From: CAVTQZ01 sp963737015
GTDB lineage: Bacteria > Actinomycetota > Acidimicrobiia > Acidimicrobiales > UBA8190
Length of the DNA: 64,000 bases
Direction: 5' to 3'
NCBI GenBank assembly: GCA_963737015.1
Contig: CAVTQZ010000001.1
Span: 1,364,001-1,428,000, forward strand
Shown here: positions 1 to 9,115 of the stretch, one piece after another
How positions within the stretch are numbered: position 1 is the first letter of the stretch
Layout: each line of letters begins with the position of its first letter
Program-made: the position numbers and the translations under genes
Notes under the pieces: model-generated
The model's input: the letters and a program-made list of their open reading frames with translations, nothing else
Told to the model about the DNA's origin: nothing
Database searches by the model: none

Positions 1-1
1 G

Positions 2-58
2 TCGGACGCCGAGCTCGGGCTCCTCGGGATGGCCGAGGAACGCGACGACGGGGACTGA
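2..58 (+). CDS. C-terminal end of an unidentified protein (partial)
   Basis: The window opens inside a rightward reading frame whose last 18 codons (ending ...AEERDDGD) run to a TGA at 56-58. The tail is acidic and shows no recognisable motif. It is accepted as a gene end only because the frame is open from the window edge and the next 186 bp hold no other plausible frame before tRNA-Cys. The product cannot be identified from 18 residues. Confidence 0.4.
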   Translation, partial: SDAELGLLGMAEERDDGD

Positions 59-244
59 CCGGGGACCGTCTACGCGCGCCCCGCCGATACCGCTCTACCG
101 TTCTAGGGGAGCACGCTGGCAGCGTGGTGGGAGCGGATCAGGTGAGAATCCCGACAAACAGTGGCGAACCGTGGCGAACCCCTGCAACTTCGCTTCTGTC
201 CTCTGAGCAGAGACTTTAACGGCTTTCGTTCTCGTCTCCTTTCG

Positions 245-316
245 AGGCGGCGGGCGGAATCGAACCGCCGTACGGGGCTTTGCAGGCCCCTGCCTAAACC
301 ACTCGGCCACGCCGCC
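245..316 (-). tRNA. tRNA-Cys (anticodon GCA)
   Basis: Read on the minus strand this 72-nt segment folds as a cloverleaf. The acceptor stem GGCGGCG pairs with CGCCGCC (discriminator T), the D arm is closed by GCC/GGC, the anticodon stem GGGGC/GCCCC holds a CTGCAAA loop with anticodon GCA, and the T arm is GGCGG-TTCGATT-CCGCC. The CCA end is not encoded. It lies 38 bp upstream of the divergent glycosyltransferase gene. Confidence 0.95.
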
Positions 317-354
317 GGACGGGTCCGAGATTACAGATGATTGAATTCCCTTCC

Positions 355-1383
355 ATGAGAATCGCCCTCGTCGCACCGCCGTGGACGCCCGTTCCCCCTC
401 CTCTCTACGGGGGGATCGAGCTGGTGCTCGACCAGACCGCTCGCGGGCTCGTGGCGGCGGGTCACGAGGTGACCCTCTTCACCACAGGCGATTCGACCTG
501 TCCGGTCCCCCGCAAATGGGGCCTCCCTCGAGCCGAGGGGATGCGCATCGGTGCGGCTGTACCCGAGCTCCGCCACGTCATCCATGCCTACGAGGCGGTC
601 GCCGACCACGACATCGTGCACGACCATACGGTCTTCGGTCCCTTCTACTCTCAGCGCTTTCCCGGGCTGCCGGTCGTCACGACGATCCACGGCCCCTTCA
701 ACGATGAGCTCACCGACATCTACCGCGTCGTCTCAGAGCGGGTGCCGATCGTCTGCATCTCTCACGCCCAGCGAAGAGCAGCCCCCGACCTCGCTGTGAA
801 GCGGGTGATCCATCACGGAATCGATGCATCGGGTTTCGAGTTCGGGGACGGCGGAGGCGATGAAGAAGGTGAGTACTTTCTCTTCCTCGGGCGGATGTCA
901 CCGGACAAGGGAGCCGATCGTGCGATCGAGGTCGCCCGCAAAGCGGGGACCCGTGTACTCATGGCCGCGAAGATGCGCGAGCCCTGGGAGAGGGCCTACT
1001 TCGACGAGCGTGTCGCGCCTCTCCTCGGACCCGACGCCGTCTATCTGGGCGAGGTCCCCCACGAGCGCAAGCTCGAGCTCATCGCGAACGCACGCGGCTT
1101 CCTCTTCCCCATCCGCTGGAACGAGCCGTTCGGGATGGTGATGCTCGAATCATTCGCGTGCGGCACCCCGGTACTGGCTTTTCCCGAGGGCGCGGTCCCC
1201 GAGGTGGTGGAAGACGGAAAGACGGGCTTCCTTTGCCAGGACGAGACCGAGATGGTCGAAGCCGTCCGGCGGATCGACGACATCGACCGCCGTGACTGCA
1301 GGGCGTCCGTCGAGGGCTACTTCTCTACCGAGCGCATGGTCGAAGAGCACATCGAGCTCTACGAGGAGCTCACCGGGACCTGA
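355..1383 (+). CDS. GT4-family glycosyltransferase
   Basis: Predicted retaining glycosyltransferase of the GT-B fold, transferring a sugar from an activated donor to an unidentified acceptor in the cytoplasm. The 342-residue protein starts MRIALVAPPW, with the N-terminal donor/acceptor loop 'PPPLYGG' at 14-20. The C-terminal domain has 'GRMSPDKG' (179-186) and the E-x7-E signature 'EPFGMVMLE' at 257-265, which binds the nucleotide-sugar in GT4 enzymes. An in-frame ATG at 337 would add six residues unlike the family, so the ATG at 355 is preferred. It is a single gene following tRNA-Cys and converging on a small membrane-protein gene. Substrate is not predictable from sequence. Confidence 0.85.
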   Translation: MRIALVAPPWTPVPPPLYGGIELVLDQTARGLVAAGHEVTLFTTGDSTCPVPRKWGLPRAEGMRIGAAVPELRHVIHAYEAVADHDIVHDHTVFGPFYSQRFPGLPVVTTIHGPFNDELTDIYRVVSERVPIVCISHAQRRAAPDLAVKRVIHHGIDASGFEFGDGGGDEEGEYFLFLGRMSPDKGADRAIEVARKAGTRVLMAAKMREPWERAYFDERVAPLLGPDAVYLGEVPHERKLELIANARGFLFPIRWNEPFGMVMLESFACGTPVLAFPEGAVPEVVEDGKTGFLCQDETEMVEAVRRIDDIDRRDCRASVEGYFSTERMVEEHIELYEELTGT

Positions 1384-1387
1384 AGGC

Positions 1388-1606
1388 TCAGGTGTGGTTC
1401 TTGCCTCGAGTGAAGAGATGCACGAGCCGTACCACGACCGCGACCACGATGACGAGGATCGCGATCTTGAACGCGAAGAGCACCAGGTGTGCCACAGCGC
1501 TCACGGCCCAGAGCACGACCAGGACGCCTCCGATGACCCCCGCGGTCACGAGCAGCGTGTCGAGCTTCCTCAGTCCCCCAGATCGCCTGCGCTCGATCGT
1601 GCTCAT
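1388..1606 (-). CDS. small two-helix membrane protein
   Basis: A 72-residue protein starting MSTIERRRSG. A basic, polar N-terminus is followed by two hydrophobic stretches (about residues 18-38 and 41-63) and a short basic tail ending RGKNHT, a typical tiny inner-membrane protein. The ATG at 1606 is preceded by a good ribosome site (GGAGG, 6 nt upstream). The gene converges with the GT4 gene, four bases separating the stop codons. I do not recognise a family; function unknown. A much longer frame upstream of this start is only the shadow of glnD. Confidence 0.6.
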   Translation of the reverse strand: MSTIERRRSGGLRKLDTLLVTAGVIGGVLVVLWAVSAVAHLVLFAFKIAILVIVVAVVVRLVHLFTRGKNHT

Positions 1607-1786
1607 CTGGTCCTCCAAGTCCGTTCGGGCCCACCACCCCCACCCGCTTCGATACCGGGCATTGTGAGGCACGAGCGCCGTTGTCGTCCTCCATACGCTA
1701 CGCCCTCGGCCCCGCGTTATCGGCGCGGGCCGGTCGGCGGCAGCGGTGCCCCGTTGATCCACGAGCGCCCGGTGGTACCGTCGCTC

Positions 1787-4162
1787 GTGTCGCTTCGCAC
1801 GTCGCGTGATGAGCTTTTGGCGCTCGAGGACCTGCACGGGATCGAGTTCTGTCGCAGGCTGGCAGAAGCGGCGGACCATTGGCTGAGTGAGCTGCTTCGC
1901 GCCGCGGCGGGAGGCGACCTGAGCGGGCTCGGTCTCCTCGCCGTGGGCGGGTACGGCCGAGGCGAGCTGTGCCCTTACAGCGACCTCGACGTAGTGATGG
2001 TCCACGACTCGAAAAGAGACGTCGAATCTCTGGCCGATGCGGTGTGGTACCCGGTCTGGGACGAGGGCGTACGGCTCGACCATTCGGTGCGCCGTCCCTC
2101 CGAGGCGCTCGAAGTCGCGCGCAACGACCTGAGGGTGCAGCTGGGCCTGCTCGACGCCCGGCTCGTGTCGGGTGACGACTCGGTCGTGGCCCCGCTCATA
2201 GACGGATCCCGAGACCTGTGGCGGAGACGTTCGGGGAATTGGCTGCCGGTGCTGGCGCAGCACGTCGCACTGCGCCGCGATTCCCACGGGGACGTCGCCT
2301 TCCTTCTCGAGCCGGACCTGAAGGAGTCGCATGGAGGACTGCGCGACCTGCACGCGATATCGGCAGTTATCGCGGCCGTACCGTCCCTCGAAGAGCACGT
2401 CGACCTCTCGGGGCTCGGCTCCGCCGGCGAGACCCTCACAGCGGCGCGAGTCGAGCTGCACCGCGCGACACGCCGGGCGACGGACCGTCTCCTGCTCCAG
2501 GAACAGGATCATGTCGCAGCATCCCTCGGTTACCCGGACGCGGACGCTCTCATGGCCGCGATCGCCGAGGCGGGAAGGACCATCGCCTGGGCGACCGACG
2601 ACGTGTGGCGCAGACGCTCGCTCTGGGACTCCAACGCTCAACGCCGTCATTGGAGGCACGCAAGGGACAACCGACGACTGAAGGGCGCGACATCCTCCGC
2701 TGCGCGTGTCGTGGAGCCCGGTGTCGTCGTCGTCCGGGACGATGCCGGCGGTGAAGAGATAGCGATCGACCGGACGACGCGCATCGAAGACGACCCGAGC
2801 CTCGCGCTACGCCTCGCAGCCGTCGCGGCCGAGCGCTCGCTCCCCATCGCACGCTCGAGCCTCGAGGCACTCGCGGAGAAGGCGCCGGTCCCTCCGGCCA
2901 CATGGCCCGAGGAGATGCGCCAGGCCCTGATCCGGACGCTCGCCGCAGGGCCTTCTTTCATCTCGGCGATCGAAGCCCTCGACCAGAAGGGCATCCTCAC
3001 GCGCCTCTTGCCGGAATGGGAACCGGTGAGGAACAGGCCGCAGCGAAACGCCTATCACCGCTTCACGGTCGACAGGCACCTCCTCGAGGCGGCTGCCTCT
3101 GCCGCACCGCTCGCGCTTCGCGTCTCGAGGCCCGACCTTTTGCTCCTCGGCGCCTTGTTCCACGACATAGGCAAGGGCTACCCGGGCGATCACTCCGAGG
3201 CGGGCGTGGAGGTCGTGACGAAGATCGGAAAGCGGATCGGCCTCGACCCGGACGACCTCGACGTGCTTCTCGGCCTGGTCCGGAACCACCTCCTCCTCGC
3301 GGATCTCGCGACGAGGAGGGACCTCGACGATCCGGCGACGGTCGCCGCGGTGGTCGACGCGACGAAGGACCGCACGCGTCTGGAGCTCCTGGTCGCGCTG
3401 ACCGAGGCCGACGGCACCGCCACCGGTCCGGCAGCCTGGGGACCCTGGAAGGCGGGACTCGTGGCGCATCTCGCAGCGCGCGCCGCCGCCGCGATGGCGG
3501 GAGAGCCACCCACGGTCCCCAAGTCGATCGTGACCGACCGCCACCGCGCACTCATGCGGCAGGTCGAGACACTCGGGAGATCCGTTGTCGCGGCGGAGGC
3601 ACCGTGGGTCACCGTGGTCGCGCGCGATCGTCCGGGACTTCTGGCTGCCGTCGCAGGGGTCTTCGCCCTCCGCGGCCTCGATGTGCGCTCGGCGGACATG
3701 GCGAGCGAGAACGGCTTCGCGGTCGAGGTCTTCACGGTCGAGCCCGCGCGCGGACGCTGGCCCGACTGGGAGAGGGTTTCCGACGAGCTCGAAGCGGTGT
3801 TGCGTGGCTCGCTGCCGTTGGCGGACCGCCTCGCCGAGCAGGAGCGCGCCTACGCGCACGGTCGTAAGCCTGCGTCGGCCCGGCCGATCGCGACCCAGGT
3901 CTCACTCGACAACTCGGCGTCCACGAACTGCAGCGTCGTCGAAGTGAGGGCGCGCGACGCGCTCGGACTTCTCCACCGCGTGACCGCCTCTCTGTTCGAC
4001 GAGGGTCTCGACGTCGTTTCGGCGAGGGTCTCCACTCTCGGCCAGGAGGTCGTGGACGCCTTTTACGTCCGCGACCACGAAGGCAGAAAGATCAGCGATC
4101 CTGAGAGGATCAGACGTGTCGACCAGCGGGTGCACGACGCGGCCTGCACGCCCGTCGACTGA
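1787..4162 (+). CDS. glnD: [Protein-PII] uridylyltransferase / uridylyl-removing enzyme
   Basis: Bifunctional nitrogen sensor: it (ad)enylylates or uridylylates the PII protein when glutamine is low and removes the group when glutamine is high. About 791 residues. The nucleotidyltransferase motif 'GGYGRGELCPYSDLD' is near residues 52-66, the metal-binding HD motif 'FHDIGKG' near 459-465, and two ACT domains follow ('VARDRPGLLAAVAGVF' about 610, 'VRARDALGLLHRV' about 720) for glutamine sensing. The frame is open far upstream, but conserved sequence begins only near here. GTG 1787 is chosen, GTG 1772 or TTG 1754 are alternatives, and none has a strong ribosome site. Actinobacteria often carry amtB-glnB-glnD; here glnD stands alone, with no PII or ammonium channel gene in the window. 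Confidence 0.9.
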   Translation: MSLRTSRDELLALEDLHGIEFCRRLAEAADHWLSELLRAAAGGDLSGLGLLAVGGYGRGELCPYSDLDVVMVHDSKRDVESLADAVWYPVWDEGVRLDHSVRRPSEALEVARNDLRVQLGLLDARLVSGDDSVVAPLIDGSRDLWRRRSGNWLPVLAQHVALRRDSHGDVAFLLEPDLKESHGGLRDLHAISAVIAAVPSLEEHVDLSGLGSAGETLTAARVELHRATRRATDRLLLQEQDHVAASLGYPDADALMAAIAEAGRTIAWATDDVWRRRSLWDSNAQRRHWRHARDNRRLKGATSSAARVVEPGVVVVRDDAGGEEIAIDRTTRIEDDPSLALRLAAVAAERSLPIARSSLEALAEKAPVPPATWPEEMRQALIRTLAAGPSFISAIEALDQKGILTRLLPEWEPVRNRPQRNAYHRFTVDRHLLEAAASAAPLALRVSRPDLLLLGALFHDIGKGYPGDHSEAGVEVVTKIGKRIGLDPDDLDVLLGLVRNHLLLADLATRRDLDDPATVAAVVDATKDRTRLELLVALTEADGTATGPAAWGPWKAGLVAHLAARAAAAMAGEPPTVPKSIVTDRHRALMRQVETLGRSVVAAEAPWVTVVARDRPGLLAAVAGVFALRGLDVRSADMASENGFAVEVFTVEPARGRWPDWERVSDELEAVLRGSLPLADRLAEQERAYAHGRKPASARPIATQVSLDNSASTNCSVVEVRARDALGLLHRVTASLFDEGLDVVSARVSTLGQEVVDAFYVRDHEGRKISDPERIRRVDQRVHDAACTPVD

Positions 4163-4192
4163 CCGACGGACTGGCCGACGGACTGGCCGACT
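4157..4192. repeat. three tandem 12-bp units at the glnD stop
   Basis: Three head-to-tail copies of GACTGRCCGAC[G/T] run through and past the glnD stop codon, which lies in the first unit. They could reflect slippage or a small local duplication. No function is evident. Confidence 0.6.
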
Positions 4193-4256
4193 GTCGTGGT
4201 CACGGCCGGCCGGGTGCACCTTTTCGCATAGACCCCGCTGTTAGCATCGCCCGCTC

Positions 4257-5439
4257 ATGGCGGCACACAGATCGCGCCCTTCGTCCTATCGGCGCGCCCA
4301 CGCAAAGCGCAAAGGCAAGACCGCCCGGGGCGGGCCCGTCGCTCTTTTCACCTCCGTTGCGGCATGCGCGTTGGTGGCAGGCGCGCTGATCCTCGTCGTG
4401 TCGAAGGTGAGCCCCGACAACGCCGGAGCGTCGTCCGCCACGCAGTCCGATCAGTCACAGAGCCTGGCTCTGCTCTCGAGCAATCCCACCTCGGGCTCGG
4501 TTGGGGTCGACCCCGACACTCCCGTGTCGCTGCAGTTCGACGCGCCTCTGGCAGCCCGGTCGCCTCTTCCGATGTTCAACCCACCTCTTTCGGGCACGTG
4601 GGTGCGCTCCTCTTCCGAGGACCTGGTCTTCGAGGCTTCGCAGTCCCTTCCCCCCGGCGACTCGGAGCAGGTCACCGTTCCAGGTGGCCCCGACGGCATC
4701 GCCACCACCGACGGCCGTCGTCTGGAGCAGAGCGCGACCATTCGCTTCACCGTCGCGCCCATGTCGACCTTGCGCCTCCAGGAGCTCCTCGGTCAGCTCG
4801 GATACCTCCCGCTGTCGTTCACCCCGAGCGCCCCTCACCTCGCCCCGACCGAGAACGCGCTGCCGGTCGCCGGCACGTTCGCCTGGCGCTGGCCGACGTT
4901 GCCCGCTGCCCTCACGTCGCTGTGGGCGGAGGGTCAGCCGAACGTCGTCACGACGGGTGCGGTCATGGCGTTCGAGAGCCAACACCAGCTCGAGACCGAC
5001 GGGGCGCCGGGCCCGCAGGTTTGGAACGCCCTGCTCGCCGCCGCCTCGGAACACGAGGGAGACACCTACGGACATTACGACTTCGTCGAGGTCTCGACGT
5101 CCATCCCCGAGCGCGTCGCGGTTTCGGCGCGACGGCGCCGTGGCCTACACCACCCCGGCGAACACGGGCATCGAGGCGGCTCCGACCGAGAGGGGCACTT
5201 GGCCCGTCTACGCCCGCTACGTGTCCACGACGATGTCGGGCACGAACCCCGACGGAAGCCATTACGAAGATCCCGGCGTGCCGTGGGTCAGCTACTTCCA
5301 TGGAGGTGACGCCCTGCACGGCTTCTACCGCGCCACCTACGGGGTCCCGCAGAGCCTCGGCTGCGTGGAGATGCCGCCGTCGAACGCTGAAGTCGTCTAT
5401 CCGTACACTCCGGTAGGAACGCTCGTAACCATTTCCTGA
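4257..5439 (+). CDS. L,D-transpeptidase (YkuD), frameshifted as sequenced
   Basis: Secreted peptidoglycan cross-linking enzyme. A basic N-terminus and one hydrophobic segment (about residues 29-47) are followed by an Ig-like region ('NPTSGSVGVDPDTPVSLQF'), a peptidoglycan-binding-like region ('TGAVMAFESQHQLETDG') and a YkuD catalytic domain with 'ALHGFY' and the nucleophile motif 'SLGCVEM'. The first reading frame loses homology at about 5124 and the remainder continues one base later. Removing the C at 5125 joins them as 'ERVAVWRDGAVAYTTPANTG', exactly the usual YkuD entry sequence. So either the base is a sequencing error or the gene is newly broken. Read corrected it is about 393 residues. 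The gene stands alone between glnD and a convergent enoyl-CoA hydratase. Confidence 0.8.
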
Positions 5440-5485
5440 CCTCTGGACCGCCGTCGGCACCGGCCGGGGCAAAGGCCGCGGCGGC

Positions 5486-6283
5486 TCAGCGAAAGTGCGG
5501 ATCCCTCTTCTCGCGCATCGCGGCCAGGCCCTCCCGGGCGTCGGGTCCGAGGAATCCCATCATCTCGAGGGCGAGCGATTCCCCGAACGTCGGCAGGGCC
5601 TGGCGCAACCAGTCGTTCATCACCCTCTTGGTCCACCGAACGGCCGTGGCGCTTCCTGCCGCGAGGCGCTTGGCGATGGAGAGCGCCTCGTCCAAGACCC
5701 GGTCGTCGTCGACACAGCGCGTCACGAGTCCGATCCGCTCGGCCTCTTCCCCGTCGATGAAGTCCGCGGTCATGAGGTAGTACTTCGCCTTGGCCATGCC
5801 GCAGAGGAGGGGCCAGACGACCGCCGCATGGTCCCCCGCCGCGACGCCGATTCGCGCATGCCCGTCAGAGAGACGCACCGAACGGCCTATGACGCTCACG
5901 TCCGCGAGAAGGGCGACCGCGAGGCCGGCGCCGACCGCCACGCCGTTGATCGCCGATACCACCGGCTTCTGCGCATCGAGCATCTTGTGCACGATGGCGC
6001 CGGCGTCCTTCCACTGCGTGAGGACGGCGTCGTACTCCTCTGTCATCTCGGCGATCATCGCGAGATCTCCACCCGCCGAGAAGGCCCGACCTGAGCCGGT
6101 GACCACCGAGGCGCGGGCCTCGTCGTCGGCGTCGACCACGGACCAGACCTCGGACATCTCCCGGTGCATGCGCACGTTCGCGGCGTTGAGTACGTCGGGC
6201 CGGTTGAGGGTAATGACAACTACTCCGTCGCCTCCGCGCTCGAAAGAGATGTGCTCGAAGTCGTCGTAGGTGGAGAACGTCAT
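5486..6283 (-). CDS. enoyl-CoA hydratase/isomerase family protein
   Basis: Crotonase-fold enzyme of 265 residues starting MTFSTYDDFE. It has the usual N-terminal 'VVVITLNRPDVLNA', the oxyanion-hole loop 'AFSAGGDLAMI' and the second loop 'NGVAVGAGLAVALLADV'. It probably acts on an acyl-CoA thioester in fatty-acid or side-chain degradation; the exact substrate is open. The ATG at 6283 is used because conserved sequence begins there. The frame stays open further upstream, but that stretch is not crotonase-like and overlaps the divergent promoter region with the HtrA-like gene. Confidence 0.85.
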   Translation of the reverse strand: MTFSTYDDFEHISFERGGDGVVVITLNRPDVLNAANVRMHREMSEVWSVVDADDEARASVVTGSGRAFSAGGDLAMIAEMTEEYDAVLTQWKDAGAIVHKMLDAQKPVVSAINGVAVGAGLAVALLADVSVIGRSVRLSDGHARIGVAAGDHAAVVWPLLCGMAKAKYYLMTADFIDGEEAERIGLVTRCVDDDRVLDEALSIAKRLAAGSATAVRWTKRVMNDWLRQALPTFGESLALEMMGFLGPDAREGLAAMREKRDPHFR

Positions 6284-6426
6284 GGGCCTCAACCCTATTA
6301 GTGGCGGTGCGAACGCGGTTCGGGCACCCGCTTTGTCCGCCTGCGGCGAATCGCGTGCATGATCGGGTGGACGACCGGCGATAACCGTTTCCTCCAACTG
6401 ATGCACTGCGCACCGGAAGGGGCCGA

Positions 6427-7596
6427 ATGACCTTCGAGGGACCGGACGACATCTCCGATGTCCCCTATTCCCTGCCCGCCGCGCCTCCGCCGATGCCGGA
6501 GCCGAGGGGACCGCGGAGCAAGGTGCTGCGCGTCGCAGCCGTGGGAGCGCTCGCCGCGGTCGTCGCCGTCGCGGGCGCGGTCGCCGGCAGGGTCTCGATC
6601 TCGGACAGCGGTCCTTCGAGGGCGAAGGCGCCGGCCCCCGCCACCTCGCCGGGCGGGGGTTCTGCGGTCGCGGCCGACGTTGCTCCGAAGGTCGACCCCG
6701 CGGTCGTGGACGTCGACTCCCTGCTCGGTGTGCTCGGCGGCGCAGCTGCGGGAACCGGCATGGTGCTCACGTCCAACGGCGAAGTCCTCACGAACAACCA
6801 CGTCGTCGAAGAATCCACGTCGATCAAGGTCACCGACATCGGCAACGGCAGGACCTACGACGCGACCGTCGTCGGGACCGACAAAGCCGCGGACATAGCG
6901 GTGCTTCAGCTCTCGGACGCATCAGGGCTCGCCTCCGTACGGCTCGGCGACTCCTCCAGGGTCGGGATCGGCGAGGCGGTCATGGCCATAGGCAACGCCG
7001 GAGGTGGAGGGGGGACGCCGAGCGCCACCACGGGACATGTTCGAGCGCTCGGACAGGGGATCATCGCGAGCGACGAGGTCGACAAGAGCCAGGAAGAGCT
7101 GACCGGGCTCATCCAGACCGACGCGCCACTCCAACCTGGCGATTCCGGCGGCCCTCTCGTCGACGACTCAGCCCGGGTCGTCGCGATGGACACAGCGGCG
7201 TCGGCTGATTACCAGTTCCAATCGAGCCCGAGCGCCTCCTACGCGATACCGATCGACGTGGCGGCCTCCATCGCCCGGCAGATCGAGAAAGGCCAGGGCT
7301 CCTCGACGATTCACATAGGTCCCGCCGCGTTCCTGGGCGTGAGCATCGAGACCGCCCGCTCTGTTCCCGGCGCGCTCGTCGACGGCGTGCAGGCGAGCTC
7401 CCCTGCACAGGCCGCCGGGCTCGCACCGGGGGACGTGATCGTCTCGATCGCGGGAGAGAACGTGACGTCCGCTTCGTCCCTGCTCTTCGCGATGGATGCC
7501 CACCATCCAGGCGACGTGGTGCAGGTCGTGTGGATGGACCCGGCCGGCAACCGCCACGGCGCGGGCGTCCGTCTGGGAACAGGTCCCGCCCTCTGA
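6427..7596 (+). CDS. HtrA/DegP-like trypsin-family serine protease with PDZ domain
   Basis: Membrane-anchored envelope quality-control protease, 389 residues. A cytoplasmic, proline-rich N-terminus precedes one transmembrane helix (about 33-55) and a Ser/Pro-rich linker. The trypsin-like domain carries the catalytic triad: His125 in 'TNNHVVEES', Asp156 in 'AADIAVLQL' and Ser240 in 'QPGDSGGPLVD'. A single C-terminal PDZ domain (about 296-385, 'FLGVSIE...SPAQAAGLAPGDVIVSI') should recognise unfolded C-termini. The arrangement is the actinobacterial HtrA/PepD type. It is divergent from the enoyl-CoA hydratase, with a 143-bp intergenic region. Confidence 0.9.
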   Translation: MTFEGPDDISDVPYSLPAAPPPMPEPRGPRSKVLRVAAVGALAAVVAVAGAVAGRVSISDSGPSRAKAPAPATSPGGGSAVAADVAPKVDPAVVDVDSLLGVLGGAAAGTGMVLTSNGEVLTNNHVVEESTSIKVTDIGNGRTYDATVVGTDKAADIAVLQLSDASGLASVRLGDSSRVGIGEAVMAIGNAGGGGGTPSATTGHVRALGQGIIASDEVDKSQEELTGLIQTDAPLQPGDSGGPLVDDSARVVAMDTAASADYQFQSSPSASYAIPIDVAASIARQIEKGQGSSTIHIGPAAFLGVSIETARSVPGALVDGVQASSPAQAAGLAPGDVIVSIAGENVTSASSLLFAMDAHHPGDVVQVVWMDPAGNRHGAGVRLGTGPAL

Positions 7597-7607
7597 CCGG
7601 CGGCGCG

Positions 7608-8555
7608 CTATGTGCCTGCGAGGCGTGCGACGACGGGTGCAAAGACCTCCCAGGCCTCGGCCTCGATCGCGAAGTACGACAGGCAGTACTGCTCTCTGCG
7701 CCACTCGAGCTCTTCGGCCATGGCCTCGAGGGTGCCGACGAGCGCCAACGGGACGTGACCCGCGTCGGCCGCGTCGATACCGAATGTCTCCGCCATGGGA
7801 CCTAGGACGTCCGAAGGTCTGTCGGTGACGTGGACGAAGCCTATGAGCGTGTTGAGCTCGATCGTCTCGAACCGTGCGCCCGCCGCCTCTCTCACCCATG
7901 CGACCTTGCGCCGCGTTGCTTCGGGTGTCGCATCCGATGCGGCGTCTGCCCCAACCTCTCCGCTTCGGAGGTTCACGTTTATTCCGACGATCTCGGCGTG
8001 GTTCGCGGCGATGGAGAGCACACGTTTTCCTCCCCCACCGATGAGGATCGGAGGCCTCGGTTGCTGCACCGGCCGTGGCGTGGCGGTGTGCTCAGTGACG
8101 CTGTAGTGCTTTCCCGCAAAGGAGAAAGGGCCCTGCGTCTCGAGTAGGCCCTTGATCACGCCCACCGCCTCTTCGAAACGGTCGACCCGGACAGCCGGAG
8201 GGTCGTATCCGATCCCCGACTGCTCGTAGTCGCTCTTCATCCATCCCGCACCGAGGCCGAGCTCGAGGCGTCCGTCGGAGAGGACGTCGAGTGTCGCCGC
8301 CTCCTTCGCCAGGATCAGGGGGTGCCGGTAGTCGTTGTCGAAGACGAGCGCACCGATCCTCAGGCGTTCGGTCGCCGCCGCTGCTGCTGCTAAGGCTGGG
8401 ACCGGAGACAACTGGTCGCCGAAGTGGTCGGGCATCAACAGCGCGCTGTAACCGAGGTCCTCCGCCCGCCGCGCCTGTTCGGCCCATGCCCTGGCGCTCG
8501 GCTCGGCCGCCTTCGAGAGCTGGACGGCGAATCTAAAAGGTCGTGCGTGGGTCAT
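7608..8555 (-). CDS. LLM-class F420-dependent oxidoreductase (TIGR03621-like)
   Basis: Luciferase-like TIM-barrel enzyme of 315 residues expected to use coenzyme F420. Visible family features are 'FRFAVQLSKAAEPSARAW' at the N-terminus, 'LGYSALLMPDHFGDQL' and the conserved 'SDGRLELGLGAGWMKSDY'. The overall form resembles the subfamily I remember as TIGR03621 (MSMEG_2516-type). Its substrate is unknown. It converges with the HtrA gene (11 bp between stops) and is divergent from a small membrane-protein gene. F420 dependence is inferred from family, since flavin-using relatives exist. Confidence 0.8.
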   Translation of the reverse strand: MTHARPFRFAVQLSKAAEPSARAWAEQARRAEDLGYSALLMPDHFGDQLSPVPALAAAAAATERLRIGALVFDNDYRHPLILAKEAATLDVLSDGRLELGLGAGWMKSDYEQSGIGYDPPAVRVDRFEEAVGVIKGLLETQGPFSFAGKHYSVTEHTATPRPVQQPRPPILIGGGGKRVLSIAANHAEIVGINVNLRSGEVGADAASDATPEATRRKVAWVREAAGARFETIELNTLIGFVHVTDRPSDVLGPMAETFGIDAADAGHVPLALVGTLEAMAEELEWRREQYCLSYFAIEAEAWEVFAPVVARLAGT

Positions 8556-8641
8556 GGGCCTCTTCTTATCCGTGCCTCGGCGCTCCCACCAGCTCGGCGC
8601 CGACTCGAAGGGGCGGCCCCCGAGGCCCTAGCGTTGAGACG

Positions 8642-9058
8642 GTGGCGCAGAGCGCAACTGCAATAAGAGAGCGCGAGCCGCGTCTCGCACGTGCGGAGCC
8701 CGTCGTCCGCCGCCTGCTGCTCGTGCCGCAGAAGCCCGCCCCCCGCCGTCGGAGCGCCGGAGCCGACGCCGCGGCCCACCGCCTCTTCAACGTTTCGATC
8801 GCCCTCTCGGGCCTGCGTTGTCTTCTCGGCTACGTGGTGCTGCCGATCCTCACGCCGGCGCTCGGGGCCGCAGCGAGCGTCGAACCCATCGTCGGGATCC
8901 CGATCGCGGTGGTCGCCCTCGTCTTCGACGTGATGGCGGTGAGACGCTTCTGGCTGGCCGATCACCGCTGGCGCTGGGCGGTGAGCGCCATCTATCTGGT
9001 GGTGATGTGCATGGTGCTGGCGCTGCTCGTCGGCGACGCCGTGCACCTGGCGTCCTGA
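8642..9058 (+). CDS. small integral membrane protein of unknown function
   Basis: A 138-residue protein with a basic, arginine-rich N-terminus (about 1-45) and three hydrophobic segments: about 47-68, 75-95 and 108-132. No enzymatic motif is visible and no family is recognised. GTG at 8642 (VAQSATAIRE) is chosen because it keeps the start clear of the divergent oxidoreductase gene; GTG use fits neighbouring genes. A GC-rich palindrome at 9069-9084 lies just after its stop and may terminate both it and the convergent ku gene. Confidence 0.55.
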   Translation: MAQSATAIREREPRLARAEPVVRRLLLVPQKPAPRRRSAGADAAAHRLFNVSIALSGLRCLLGYVVLPILTPALGAAASVEPIVGIPIAVVALVFDVMAVRRFWLADHRWRWAVSAIYLVVMCMVLALLVGDAVHLAS

Positions 9059-9068
9059 GAGGAGCCTC

Positions 9069-9084
9069 CTCGGGCCGGCCCGAG
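9069..9084. terminator. GC-rich palindrome between convergent genes, possible bidirectional terminator
   Basis: CTCGGGCC-GGCCCGAG is a perfect 16-nt palindrome able to form a 6-bp stem with a CCGG loop. It lies in the 57-bp gap between the convergent membrane-protein gene and ku. No T-run follows on either strand, so classical Rho-independent termination is uncertain. Confidence 0.35.
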
Positions 9085-9115
9085 CCGTAGCCGAACCGTC
9101 GGGTCCGCCGGCGCC

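Noticed and set aside
112..126. CACGCT-GGC-AGCGTG hairpin as a terminator for the first gene
   Set aside because: A perfect 6-bp stem, but with no T-run and 54 bp beyond the stop. Too little evidence to call.
1388..2659. 423-codon leftward open frame
   Set aside because: It is antisense to glnD and only its last 72 codons are real (the small membrane protein at 1388-1606). Its composition follows glnD codon structure.
6310..6322. CGAAC-N3-GTTCG palindrome as a LexA/SOS box
   Set aside because: The actinobacterial box has a 4-nt spacer (CGAAC-N4-GTTCG). This one has 3, and neither flanking gene (enoyl-CoA hydratase, HtrA-like protease) is a typical SOS gene.
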